Shown here piece after piece: positions 17,018 through 24,306 of a stretch of 64,000 bases of DNA. Origin of the DNA: Paludibaculum fermentans. Lineage in GTDB: Bacteria; Acidobacteriota; Terriglobia; Bryobacterales; Bryobacteraceae. Made by a program: the position numbers and the translations under genes. The notes below the pieces were generated by a model. The model did not search any database. It saw only the letters and a list, made by a program, of their open reading frames with translations, and was not told the origin of the DNA. Location: the NCBI RefSeq assembly GCF_015277775.1, contig NZ_CP063849.1, positions 8,385,501-8,449,500 of the forward strand. Direction: 5' to 3'. Numbering within the stretch: the stretch's first letter is position 1; the number at the start of each line of letters is the position of its first letter.

Positions 17018-17367
17018 CCAGTCGGGCATCCTGCCATTCACCGCAGGCATCGAGGCATTGCGGATGCCCTGCATGGGTGCTCAACCGTCCACAAGGTTCT
17101 CGCCATAGCGCTAGCCGCGCGTCCCCCCTGCACCTCTCGCCAGGAAACGCGCCGGCCGCCCCCCGAGACGCCCAGTCGCACCGGGCCGGTTTCTCCTTCA
17201 ATCTCCGCATTAAGGATTCTTCAGTCACCACGGCTCAAGCTCTTTTTTCTCTTTCTTTTCAACATCCGCTCCTCCAAAACAGCCCTTTTCCCCTTGACAC
17301 CCCCTTTACATTGGAATCGCGCCGGCAACTGTGCCGGCATTTTTTATGGAACAAGGAGATTCACATC
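17018..17367. other. Intergenic leader region upstream of the NAKHSTGP gene
   Basis: This 350-base gap contains a pyrimidine-rich, lower-GC stretch (about 17240-17295), a TTGACA hexamer (17294-17299) without a convincing -10 at normal spacing, the hairpin listed separately, and an AAGGAGA ribosome-binding site at 17353-17359. No protein-coding signal is seen in it. Confidence 0.5.
17321..17345 (+). terminator. Leader hairpin with T-tract (possible attenuator)
   Basis: GCCGGC (17321-17326) and GCCGGC (17333-17338) flank the 6-base loop AACTGT, followed by A and six T residues (17340-17345). This has the form of an intrinsic terminator and lies only 22 bases before the ATG of the next gene, so it may attenuate that gene rather than end the previous one. 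Confidence 0.5.
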
Positions 17368-18075
17368 ATGGCAACCGTTGCTCAGATCACCGCCAACCAG
17401 GCGAACGCGAAACATTCCACCGGACCCGTCACCATCGAAGGCAAGGCCCGCGCCGCCCAGAACGCCCGCCGACACGGCTTCACCGCCCAGCACCTCACCA
17501 TCACCCTCGAGGACCGCGCCAGTTTCACAGCGCTCGAAGCCTCCCTCCGTCTCGACACCCGGCCCGCGAATTGCCTCGAGGAAGAGATCTTCCATCGCAT
17601 CCTCACCCACACCTGGAACCTGCGCCGCATCGAATCCTTCGAGTGCCTGATCCTTGCCGAAACGGACCCATTGGCCGAAACCGACTCACACGGAGCCCAG
17701 CTCGAGCACTATGCCCGCTATCGCCGCGACCTCGAACGCGGCCTCTACCGAGCCATCAAGGAGCTCAGCAAACTCCAAACCGAACGCGCCGCCCTCGCCC
17801 AGCAGCATCCAGATGTCGTGAAAGCCGTCCGCGAGAACGTCCCCCTGGCCGAAGTTACCCGCCTGACCAGCAACACCGACGAACTCTTCTTCTACGAAGG
17901 CTATGGCCGGCCCCGCCGCGCCTTCGAACACCTGACCACCGGCATCGAGACCAATCACCCCGACAACCAGGACCCTCTGGCTGACCTCCAGCCGATCCGT
18001 ATTCCACGAAATGAAGCCAATCCGGCCGTCGAAGAGGGGCTGCCCGCCGACTTCTACAAGGTTCCGAAGCACTGA
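17368..18075 (+). CDS. NAKHSTGP-family protein of unknown function
   Basis: The 235-residue protein opens MATVAQITANQANAKHSTG, then GPVTIEGKARAAQNARRHGF. This N-terminus is found in large paralogous families in Acidobacteria and Planctomycetes whose function is unknown. The central part (about 60-160) is helical and charged; the C-terminus includes 'NQDPLADLQPIRIPRNEANP'. ATG 17368 is fixed by AAGGAGA 9 bases upstream and by homology; the longer frame upstream is not coding. No signal peptide or membrane segment is seen. Its last part and 3' flank are repeated in tandem immediately downstream. Confidence 0.8.
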   Translation: MATVAQITANQANAKHSTGPVTIEGKARAAQNARRHGFTAQHLTITLEDRASFTALEASLRLDTRPANCLEEEIFHRILTHTWNLRRIESFECLILAETDPLAETDSHGAQLEHYARYRRDLERGLYRAIKELSKLQTERAALAQQHPDVVKAVRENVPLAEVTRLTSNTDELFFYEGYGRPRRAFEHLTTGIETNHPDNQDPLADLQPIRIPRNEANPAVEEGLPADFYKVPKH

Positions 18076-18293
18076 ATCCCACCTCCAAGCGAAGGCGCCG
18101 CGCATCGACGAAACGAAGCCGCCGGCAAACTCCGCCGCCGGTAGCACCCCCCAGCCGGAAGTAGCGCCGGCCATGCTCTTTGAAAATTTCCCCTCTATCC
18201 CCGGTCCGGGGAATCCCCATGCTGCGGGTGCCGACCCTGACGGCCCCCGCGGATCAACGAAACGAAGCCACCAGCAGTGCCCATCGAACCGGC

Positions 18294-18488
18294 GTGCTCT
18301 TCTTTGACGAAGGCGATGGCAGGACCCTTCCGGGCTCTAAATCGCCGCAGCACCGGCATCGATTCCAACCACCCGGCAACCAGGACCCGGCGGCCGGCCT
18401 CCAGCCGATCCGTGTTCCACGAAACGAAGCCAGTCCGGCCGACGAAGACGGGCTGCCCAACCTGCTCTTCAACGTTTCAAGGTGCTGA
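18294..18488 (+). pseudogene. Degenerate copy 1 of the NAKHSTGP gene tail
   Basis: The frame reads LFFDEGDGR, shifts out of register in the middle (the TGIDSNH segment is in another frame), then returns to QDPAAGLQPIRVPRNEA and stops at 18488. It has no start codon or upstream coding part of its own. Confidence 0.6.
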
Positions 18489-18707
18489 AGACCACACCGT
18501 CGCCAGGGCGCGCCTCATTGACGAAACTAAGCCGCCGGCGAATTCCGCCGCCGGCAGTGTCCCCAGCCGGAGCCAACTCCGGCCAGGTTCTTTGAGAATC
18601 CCGCCTCTATCTCCAGCCTGGGGAGTCCCCGTACTGATGCCGCAGACGCCAGCGGCCTCCACGGATCAACGAAACGAAGCCGCGGGCAGTGCCCCTCGAA
18701 TCGGGTG

Positions 18708-18899
18708 CTCTTCTTTGACGAAGGCGATGGCCGACCCCGCCTGGCACTCAAGCACCGCAGCACCGGCATCGATTCCAACCACCTCGGCAACCAGGACCCG
18801 CTGGCCGACCTCCAGCCGATCCGCGTTCCACGAAACGAAGCCAACCCGGCCGCCGAAGACGGGTTGCCGGCCGGGTTTTACAACGTTTCCAAGCGTTGA
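18708..18899 (+). pseudogene. Copy 2 of the NAKHSTGP gene tail, frame intact
   Basis: This copy keeps one open frame over the whole tail: LFFDEGDGRPRLALKHRSTG, then IDSNHLGNQDPLADLQPIRV and a stop at 18899. It aligns without gaps to the last 63 residues of the intact gene at roughly two-thirds identity. An ATG directly precedes it at 18705, but no ribosome-binding site is evident. Confidence 0.6.
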
Positions 18900-19119
18900 A
18901 GACCACCCCAGCGCCAGGTCGCGTCGTGTTCACGAAACGAAGCCGCTGACGAGCTACGTCGCCAGTAGCGCCCCCAGCCGGAGCCAGCGCCGGCCATGCT
19001 CTTTGAAAACTTCACCTCTATCCCTGGTTCGGGGAATCCCTGTACTGCGGTCGCCGGCCCTGACGGCCCCTGCGGCTTAACGAAACGAAGCCACGCGCAA
19101 TGCCCATCGCACCGGCATA

Positions 19120-19312
19120 CTCTGCTTCAACGAAGGCGATGGCCGACCCCCCTCGGGCGCCGGCACACCACACCACCGGCATCGATTCCAACCCTCCCGG
19201 CAGCCAGGACCTGCTCGCCGATCACCCGCTGAATTACGTTGCACGAAACGAAGCCAGCCTGGCCGGTGAGGCAGGACCGCCAAACCTGGGCGACGACCTG
19301 ACGGGCCTCTGA
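19120..19312 (+). pseudogene. Degenerate copy 3 of the NAKHSTGP gene tail
   Basis: It begins as LCFNEGDGRP, changes frame, and continues as HHTTGIDSNPPGSQD and ARNEASLAGEAG before a stop at 19312. It is the most diverged of the three copies. Confidence 0.55.
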
Positions 19313-19550
19313 ACACCGCGTCCGGATGGCGTCGCCACGCTTTTGCGAAACAAAGCCGCTGACCGGTTCCGCCGCCAGTTGCACGGCCGGTCAGATCCAA
19401 CTCCGGCCATCAGCTTGCCCGAACGCAACGAGCTCCACCGCCTGCGATCGATCAGGAAAGTGCCGGGATCATGTCACAAGCCTCCGGGGCAGGAGACCGG
19501 CAGACAAGCCGATGGGCTGCGCGCCACTCGTGCACTCAGCAGGATGGGGG

Positions 19551-19880
19551 CTACTGACTCGTCGAACTCAGTGGCTCGCTGGAGCGGGTCAGCCCTTGCT
19601 CGATCAGCGAGGCCAGGCCAAAGCCGCCCTGCTGCGCCATCACCTGTGCAAGGTGCTGCTCGGCGAAGTCGCCCATGGCGGAACTCGCCTGGTCCTCGCC
19701 CGTGCCCATCCAGCCGCCACCCGTGGACTCTCTCATGGAGTGCATGATCTGGCCAATCAGGAGAGCTTCAAACTGCGCAGCCGTTTGTTGAATGTGGCGC
19801 TTGTCATTCAAAGCGCCTTTTGCGATCTGCGTTGGATCCGGGCCCAGTGGTGTGCCCGTTTGAACGAGTGAACTGGTCAT
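19551..19880 (-). CDS. flgJ: FlgJ N-terminal-type rod scaffold protein
   Basis: The 109-residue protein matches the rod-binding domain of FlgJ: 'RHIQQTAAQFEALLIGQIMHSMRES' and 'FAEQHLAQVMAQQGGFGLASLIEQ'. It caps rod assembly in the periplasm. It lacks the muramidase domain found in gamma-proteobacterial FlgJ, as is usual outside that group, so another enzyme must open the cell wall. Its start overlaps the end of flgI by 4 bases (ATGA), and it is the last gene of the leftward flagellar operon. Confidence 0.85.
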   Translation of the reverse strand: MTSSLVQTGTPLGPDPTQIAKGALNDKRHIQQTAAQFEALLIGQIMHSMRESTGGGWMGTGEDQASSAMGDFAEQHLAQVMAQQGGFGLASLIEQGLTRSSEPLSSTSQ

Positions 19881-20977
19881 AGAACCTCGATTTCCGCGTC
19901 TAGCGCGCCGGCGGCTTTCAGGTTTTGCAGGATGGCAATGATGTCTCGCGGGGTGGAGCCCACCGCCGTCAGTGCGCGTACCAGATCCTCAACGGTGGCT
20001 CCTTGTTTGAGTTGGATACTCTTGGCCGGTTCCTCCTTGGCCGCAACGGTCACCGACGGCTTGGTGACTGTCTGGCCCGCGGCTAGCGGAGCGGGCTGGG
20101 AGACGTCGAGCGTGGTTTCCACGGCAATGCTCAGGTTGCCATGCAGGATCGCGGCCGGACGAATGCGAATGCCGGATCCGGCGGTGATGGTCCCTGTGCG
20201 TTCATTGATAATGATGCGTGCCGGCCGGTCAGCCTCCAGCGTCAGTCCTTCGATCTCCGCCACAAACTCGACGGGCTTCTGAGTCCAGTCTGGAGGGATG
20301 CCCACTGAGACCATGCCGGCGCTCTCGCAGCGCGCCGTGCCATCGCCGAAGCGCTGGTTCACAACAGAGGCGAGCCGCGCCGATGTCGTAAAATCGGCCA
20401 TCCGGAGTTGCAGGTGGATTCGATCGCCCGGCTTAATGCCGGAAGGCGGCGTACGTTCGACAATCGCTCCATTTGGGATGCGGCCCGCTGTGGGGTGGTT
20501 GACGGTGGTGGAGTTACCGCTCTTTCCGGCAACAAATCCGCCCGTGACGACCGCACCCTGTGCCACGGCGAAGACCTCACCGTTGGCGGCCTTGAGGGGG
20601 GTGAGGATGAGGGTCCCGCCTTGCAGGTTGGAGGAATCTCCAATAGCGGAAACCTGTACGTCGATCCGCGTGCCGGGTTGCGCGTAAGGCGGCAGGTTTG
20701 CGGTGAGCATGACAGCCGCCATGTTGCGGACCTGCATGGCCGACGGCGCCACCTGGACACCCATGCGATCCAGCATGTTGGCCAGCGACTGCGCGGAAAA
20801 GAAGGTTTGCCGCTTGTCGCCTGTGCCGTTCAGGCCGACAACCAGGCCGTAGCCCAGCAGTTGGTTGTCCCGCACGCCCTCGATCGAGGCGATCTCTTTG
20901 ACCCGGGTGCCGGACTTCGCCGCCGGCGCTATGGCCATCAGGGGAAAGAGAGCCGCAATGGTAAGTGTGAGCGTCAT
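19877..20977 (-). CDS. flgI: Flagellar P-ring protein FlgI
   Basis: The 366-residue FlgI has a signal peptide and the strongly conserved opening 'RVKEIASIEGVRDNQLLGYGLVVGLNGTGD', then 'GTRIDVQVSAIGDSSNLQGGTL' and the ending 'LVRALTAVGSTPRDIIAILQNLKAAGAL'. It polymerises around the rod in the peptidoglycan layer as a bushing. Length is normal for the family (about 360-370). It lies 9 bases downstream of flgH and overlaps flgJ by 4 bases. Confidence 0.96.
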   Translation of the reverse strand: MTLTLTIAALFPLMAIAPAAKSGTRVKEIASIEGVRDNQLLGYGLVVGLNGTGDKRQTFFSAQSLANMLDRMGVQVAPSAMQVRNMAAVMLTANLPPYAQPGTRIDVQVSAIGDSSNLQGGTLILTPLKAANGEVFAVAQGAVVTGGFVAGKSGNSTTVNHPTAGRIPNGAIVERTPPSGIKPGDRIHLQLRMADFTTSARLASVVNQRFGDGTARCESAGMVSVGIPPDWTQKPVEFVAEIEGLTLEADRPARIIINERTGTITAGSGIRIRPAAILHGNLSIAVETTLDVSQPAPLAAGQTVTKPSVTVAAKEEPAKSIQLKQGATVEDLVRALTAVGSTPRDIIAILQNLKAAGALDAEIEVL

Positions 20978-20986
20978 GGATAGCGC

Positions 20987-21688
20987 CTAGAACGGGAGAA
21001 TGCCCAGCATCAGCCTGTAGAGGAAGTTCGGCCGCCGGATAGCGTCGTTGACCACGCCTCGCCCGTCTACCCGCACTTCCAGGTCAGCCAGCCGGTCAGA
21101 CGAAACATTGTTGTCCGTGCTCAGGTCTTTGCCTCTGAGAATTCCGCGGATCGAGACCTTCTGATGCTCGGAATTGATCATCACGTCCTTCGTGCCTTCA
21201 ACAACCATGTTTCCGTTGGGCAGCACATGGGTGACCCGGGCCGATACTGTGGTTCTCAGCTCCGTCTCCCGCGAGGTCGCGCCTTGGCCCTCCAGCTTGT
21301 TGCTGCCGCTGAGGCCCGCCAGGGAGGACAGCGGTCCAGGAGTTTTCACGGGGCCGCCCATCGCGGAGATCGAGGCACTCGCGTTCGATTTCCGGCTCGT
21401 GCTTGTGGTGCCCTTCGAAACCGCCGAAGCCTTGTCCAGAATCACGATAGTCACGAGATCGTTCAGTTGGGTAGCGCGCGAGTCGCGGGCGAGGTCGGCC
21501 AGCCGGCCGGATTGATCGTACAGCGAGCCGGGTGACGTGACCGGCGGCGGCGCTTGCCTCTCAGCATCCTGCAAATACCTATCGAGCGAACTCAGCTCCT
21601 GTTTCTTTGGCTTTCGCGCCGCCGGCCATGACGGGGCGGCGGACATGGCCAGCACGAGTGCCAGCGCGCATGGAATTCTGGTTGTCAT
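20987..21688 (-). CDS. flgH: Flagellar L-ring protein FlgH
   Basis: The 233-residue FlgH shows family motifs 'GSLYDQSGRLADLARDSRATQLNDLVTIVI' (read in parts), 'NGNMVVEGTKDVMINSEHQKVSIRG' and 'LADLEVRVDGRGVVNDAIRRPNFLYRLMLGILPF'. It forms the outer-membrane ring of the basal body. The N-terminus is a signal peptide ending near SWPAARKP with no cysteine at the cleavage site, whereas most FlgH proteins are lipoproteins. Its first 110 bases overlap the end of flgA in another frame; no shorter start would keep the signal peptide. Confidence 0.93.
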   Translation of the reverse strand: MTTRIPCALALVLAMSAAPSWPAARKPKKQELSSLDRYLQDAERQAPPPVTSPGSLYDQSGRLADLARDSRATQLNDLVTIVILDKASAVSKGTTSTSRKSNASASISAMGGPVKTPGPLSSLAGLSGSNKLEGQGATSRETELRTTVSARVTHVLPNGNMVVEGTKDVMINSEHQKVSIRGILRGKDLSTDNNVSSDRLADLEVRVDGRGVVNDAIRRPNFLYRLMLGILPF

Positions 21689-22598
21689 TGGGATCAGCTA
21701 ATTGGACGGCGGCCCGGCCAGGCGCTTCCACCAGCGCCTTTAACCGCTTGCCGGTTTGCGTGTTCTCGACCAGGATGGATTCGCCCTGCCGGCCTGAGGC
21801 CAGCGCGCGGCCCTCGAATTTCACTTGCGCGGATCCTGCTGCCACGGTCACTTGGAGGACGTCCCCCTGCGATACCGCCGCCGGCCTGGTCACGAGGTCG
21901 ATGCGCATCGCGGTCCCCGGGCGGATGGCGCGCCGGCATTCGAAACCGATCAGGCCAGCTTCCTCGTTCGCCGGCATCGGATCGTGCGGCGCGGCGAGTC
22001 GCGTCTCGCGCACAATGTCGCTAGCGGCGATGATGTGCCCCGCCGCAAGCTCTGTGGCCGCATAGAAACCCGCCTGGGGAACCGACACGCGGACCGTAGC
22101 CCAAAAGGGTGCACTGCGATGGCCGTCGTAATTCACATGGCCCCGCCAGAGTAAGGGTGCCTTTGCCGCCAGCGGTGCGGGTCGTGCCAGCGACCTCAGT
22201 TCAAAGCGAAGTTGCCCGGCAGGCATCGGCATGCGGCAGAAATCGACAAGCTCCAGGTGAGCTTCCGGCGCCAGGGCGGCACGCAGCGCCTTTTCGATCT
22301 CCTCTGCTGAGTAAGTGTGCGAAGGACGTTCGACACAAATCGACTCCGCCGGCTGTTCGGCGGGCGGCAGCGCCGGCGCGCCGTGACGCGCCAGAAACGT
22401 ACTCAGTTGGGCCGCCGACCAGGAGCGCCGAAGCCCTGGTGCCGGCGTGTAGCCAAGAACCGTAGCCGCCGGCAGCTTGGCAAAGGCCGGCAGTATCCCT
22501 GCGAGGTCGGAGGCTTGCACCTGCAGACGGTCGATCTGGAGGCAGTCCGAGGCGGCTGCCGTGCGGCACACGAGCGCGAATAGGATGAAGCGTCTCAT
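21579..22598 (-). CDS. flgA: Flagellar P-ring assembly chaperone FlgA
   Basis: The 339-residue protein has a signal peptide and, in its second half, the SAF domain typical of FlgA: 'ATELAAGHIIAASDIVRETRLAAP', 'RAIRPGTAMRIDLVTRPAAVSQGDVLQVTVAAGSAQVKFEG' and 'ENTQTGKRLKALVEAPGRAAVQL'. FlgA assists FlgI ring formation in the periplasm. About 36 residues after the SAF domain form an odd tail encoded by the region that overlaps flgH. The start overlaps the flgG stop by 4 bases. Confidence 0.88.
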   Translation of the reverse strand: MRRFILFALVCRTAAASDCLQIDRLQVQASDLAGILPAFAKLPAATVLGYTPAPGLRRSWSAAQLSTFLARHGAPALPPAEQPAESICVERPSHTYSAEEIEKALRAALAPEAHLELVDFCRMPMPAGQLRFELRSLARPAPLAAKAPLLWRGHVNYDGHRSAPFWATVRVSVPQAGFYAATELAAGHIIAASDIVRETRLAAPHDPMPANEEAGLIGFECRRAIRPGTAMRIDLVTRPAAVSQGDVLQVTVAAGSAQVKFEGRALASGRQGESILVENTQTGKRLKALVEAPGRAAVQLADPNDNQNSMRAGTRAGHVRRPVMAGGAKAKETGAEFAR

Positions 22599-23386
22599 CG
22601 AGTCATGTTGTTCACTTGCTGGTACATTTCGTCGGCGGCCTTTACAACCTTGGAGTTGGCTTCGTAGGCGCGCTGACTGACGATCAGGTCAACGAACGCC
22701 TCCACGACGGAAACGTTGGACTGTTCGACATAACCCTGGAGCAGGGCCCCCAATCCTTCCTGCCCGCCGGGCGTTCCCAACGTTGGCTCTCCGGAGGCGT
22801 CCGTCGGCGCGTAGAGGTTCTTCCCGATGCTGTTTAGTCCCGAAGGATTAGTGAAGTTTGCAAGTTGGATCTGGCCGCCCAGTTGCGCTGCCGTCTGGCC
22901 CGGGAGGCTATAGCTCACGGTTCCGTCCGAACCGATGGTGATGCTTTGAGCTTCCGGCGGGACAGTGATCTGCGGTTCCAGCGCATCTCCGTCGCCGGTG
23001 ACGATGTTCCCATCGCTATCCATTTGAAACTGTCCGGCCCGCGAGTATGCAATCTCCCCGTTCGCCCGGCGGATCTGGAAGAAGCCCCGGCCCTGGATCA
23101 CCAGGTCCAACGGGTTGCCGGTCGAGGAGAAACTGCCCTGCGCGAAAGAGATCTCATTCGCCGAGACACGAGTTCCGAGTCCAAGCTGAAGTCCGCTGGG
23201 CACGACAGTCTGGGAGCCGGCTGCGGCGCCGGGTTGCACAAGCGTCTGATAGAGCAGGTCCTGGAACTGGGCGCGGCGCATCTTGTAGCCGACAGTATTG
23301 GCGTTTGCCAGATTGTGCGCGATGTTGTCGACGTTCGTCTGCTGCGCTTCCATGCCGCTGGCGGCGCTAAACAATGCTCGTATCAA
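22595..23386 (-). CDS. flgG: Flagellar distal rod protein FlgG
   Basis: The 263-residue rod protein has the N-terminal coiled-coil motif of the family, 'MEAQQTNVDNIAHNLANANTVGYK', the core 'NPLDLVIQGRGFFQI', and the C-terminal 'GYVEQSNVSVVEAFVDLIVSQRAYEANSKVVKAADEMYQQ'. FlgG forms the distal rod that drives through the P and L rings and joins the hook. Length (about 260) is standard. It sits between the FlgF-like gene and flgA with a 4-base overlap on the downstream side. Confidence 0.96.
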   Translation of the reverse strand: MIRALFSAASGMEAQQTNVDNIAHNLANANTVGYKMRRAQFQDLLYQTLVQPGAAAGSQTVVPSGLQLGLGTRVSANEISFAQGSFSSTGNPLDLVIQGRGFFQIRRANGEIAYSRAGQFQMDSDGNIVTGDGDALEPQITVPPEAQSITIGSDGTVSYSLPGQTAAQLGGQIQLANFTNPSGLNSIGKNLYAPTDASGEPTLGTPGGQEGLGALLQGYVEQSNVSVVEAFVDLIVSQRAYEANSKVVKAADEMYQQVNNMTR

Positions 23387-23404
23387 GAGTTCTCTCCTTA
23401 TTGG

Positions 23405-24154
23405 CTACGCGGTGACGCGGGCCACCTCTTCGACGGCGCGGCGGCTCATCTCCGCGCCGAGCTGGCTGGCTCTCTGCAGCGCCTCAAACTGTCTGAGCAC
23501 TCCGACAAGCTTGACCGCGGCCTCGGATGCGGAATAGTTGGAAGCCTCGAGGCTGCCCTGCCGGACTTCGGCGCGCGCCTCGGTCAATCCCTGCACTCCA
23601 CGGGCATCCAGGGAGAAATACAGCCCCTCCCTGCGTGCGGCCTGCGCCTTCGAGCCCAGGTTGACGAGCTTGAGGCGGCCCATCGCCGCTCCGTCCTGCC
23701 GCACAGTGCCATCGGGATCGACTGAGAAGGGGGCCTCCGGGTTCAGCCGGATGCGCCGCGGCTCGACCGTGGAGAGCGCGTACCCATCCATGGTGGTAAG
23801 GCGCCCGTCGCGAGTGACCTGAAGCCGGCCGTTGCGCGTGAGCAGCGTGCCGTTGGGGCCATCGACCTGGAAGAAGCCTGTTCCAGACAGGGCCAGGTCC
23901 GTGCTGTTGCCGGTCGAAGTCAGCAGCCCTTGTCCGTAGTCGGTGTGATGCGTTTCGATCACCGGCGCGCTGGTCTGGGGAATGCCCCCCTCCTCGGACG
24001 CGAGTAGGCTTTCCTCGGCCATGTACAGGCTATAGGCCTCCCGGTCCGCCTTGAATCCCGGCGAGGAGACATTGGCCAGGTTGTTTGCCAGGAGGTCGAG
24101 CGTTTCGAGCCGTGAGCGCATGCCCGCGGCGGCGGTCGTAGTGAGTGGGTCCAT
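23405..24154 (-). CDS. flgF: Flagellar proximal rod protein (FlgF-like)
   Basis: The product (249 residues from ATG 24154) shares the rod/hook N-terminal motif 'LETLDLLANNLANVSSPGFKADREAYS', 'STDLALSGTGFFQVDGPNG' and the C-terminal 'QGSLEASNYSASEAAVKLVGVLRQFEALQRA'. Position before flgG and length fit FlgF. ATG 24154 (MDPLTTTAAAG) is preferred over the longer frame from 24202, whose extra residues are not family-like. It is the first gene of the leftward flagellar operon. Confidence 0.87.
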   Translation of the reverse strand: MDPLTTTAAAGMRSRLETLDLLANNLANVSSPGFKADREAYSLYMAEESLLASEEGGIPQTSAPVIETHHTDYGQGLLTSTGNSTDLALSGTGFFQVDGPNGTLLTRNGRLQVTRDGRLTTMDGYALSTVEPRRIRLNPEAPFSVDPDGTVRQDGAAMGRLKLVNLGSKAQAARREGLYFSLDARGVQGLTEARAEVRQGSLEASNYSASEAAVKLVGVLRQFEALQRASQLGAEMSRRAVEEVARVTA

Positions 24155-24306
24155 CGGACAATCCGCGATTACCAGAGCAATTGTGGGACCAGAAAAAAGC
24201 AACGAATTCAGCGCAAAAAGCCGATGTGAACTTCAAAGCGGAACAAGCTGAAGCTCCGTTCGGTGCCAATTCGGCACAGTGTTCCGAATAGGGAAAGCGC
24301 AAGCTG
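24155..24306. promoter_or_regulatory. Divergent flagellar control region
   Basis: This 152-base gap separates flgF (leftward) from the fliK-like gene (rightward), so both flagellar operons start here. It contains a TGCC-AATTC-GGCA inverted repeat around 24271-24283 and a lower-GC stretch. I looked for sigma-54 (GG-N10-GC) and sigma-28 (TAAA-N15-GCCGATAA) elements and saw only near misses, so no promoter is named. Confidence 0.5.

Larger units (their letters stand above)
18108..19430 (+). repeat. Tandem array of about 412-bp degenerate units derived from the 3' end and flank of the NAKHSTGP gene
   Basis: A 13-mer, ACGAAACGAAGCC (with small variations), recurs at 18108, 18257, 18419, 18521, 18668, 18830, 18932, 19080, 19243 and 19345. 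The spacings are 149/162/102, 147/162/102 and 148/163/102, so one unit is about 412 bp and there are three full copies plus the start of a fourth that fades near 19430. The middle of each unit resembles the gene's coding tail (LFFxEGxGR, TGIDSN, QDP...QPIR...RNEA), and the rest resembles its downstream flank. The gene itself contains the matching site at 18006, 102 bases before the first unit. The array is not a CRISPR: spacing is too long and units are imperfect. Confidence 0.85.

Noticed and set aside
18108-19430. CRISPR-like array
   Set aside because: The repeated 13-mer is spaced 100-160 bases apart, flanking sequence is itself repeated, and there are no cas genes; it is a tandem duplication.
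24155-24306. Sigma-54 or sigma-28 promoter in the divergent flagellar region
   Set aside because: GG/GC or TAAA/GCCGATAA pairs are one to several bases off correct spacing, so no element is called.
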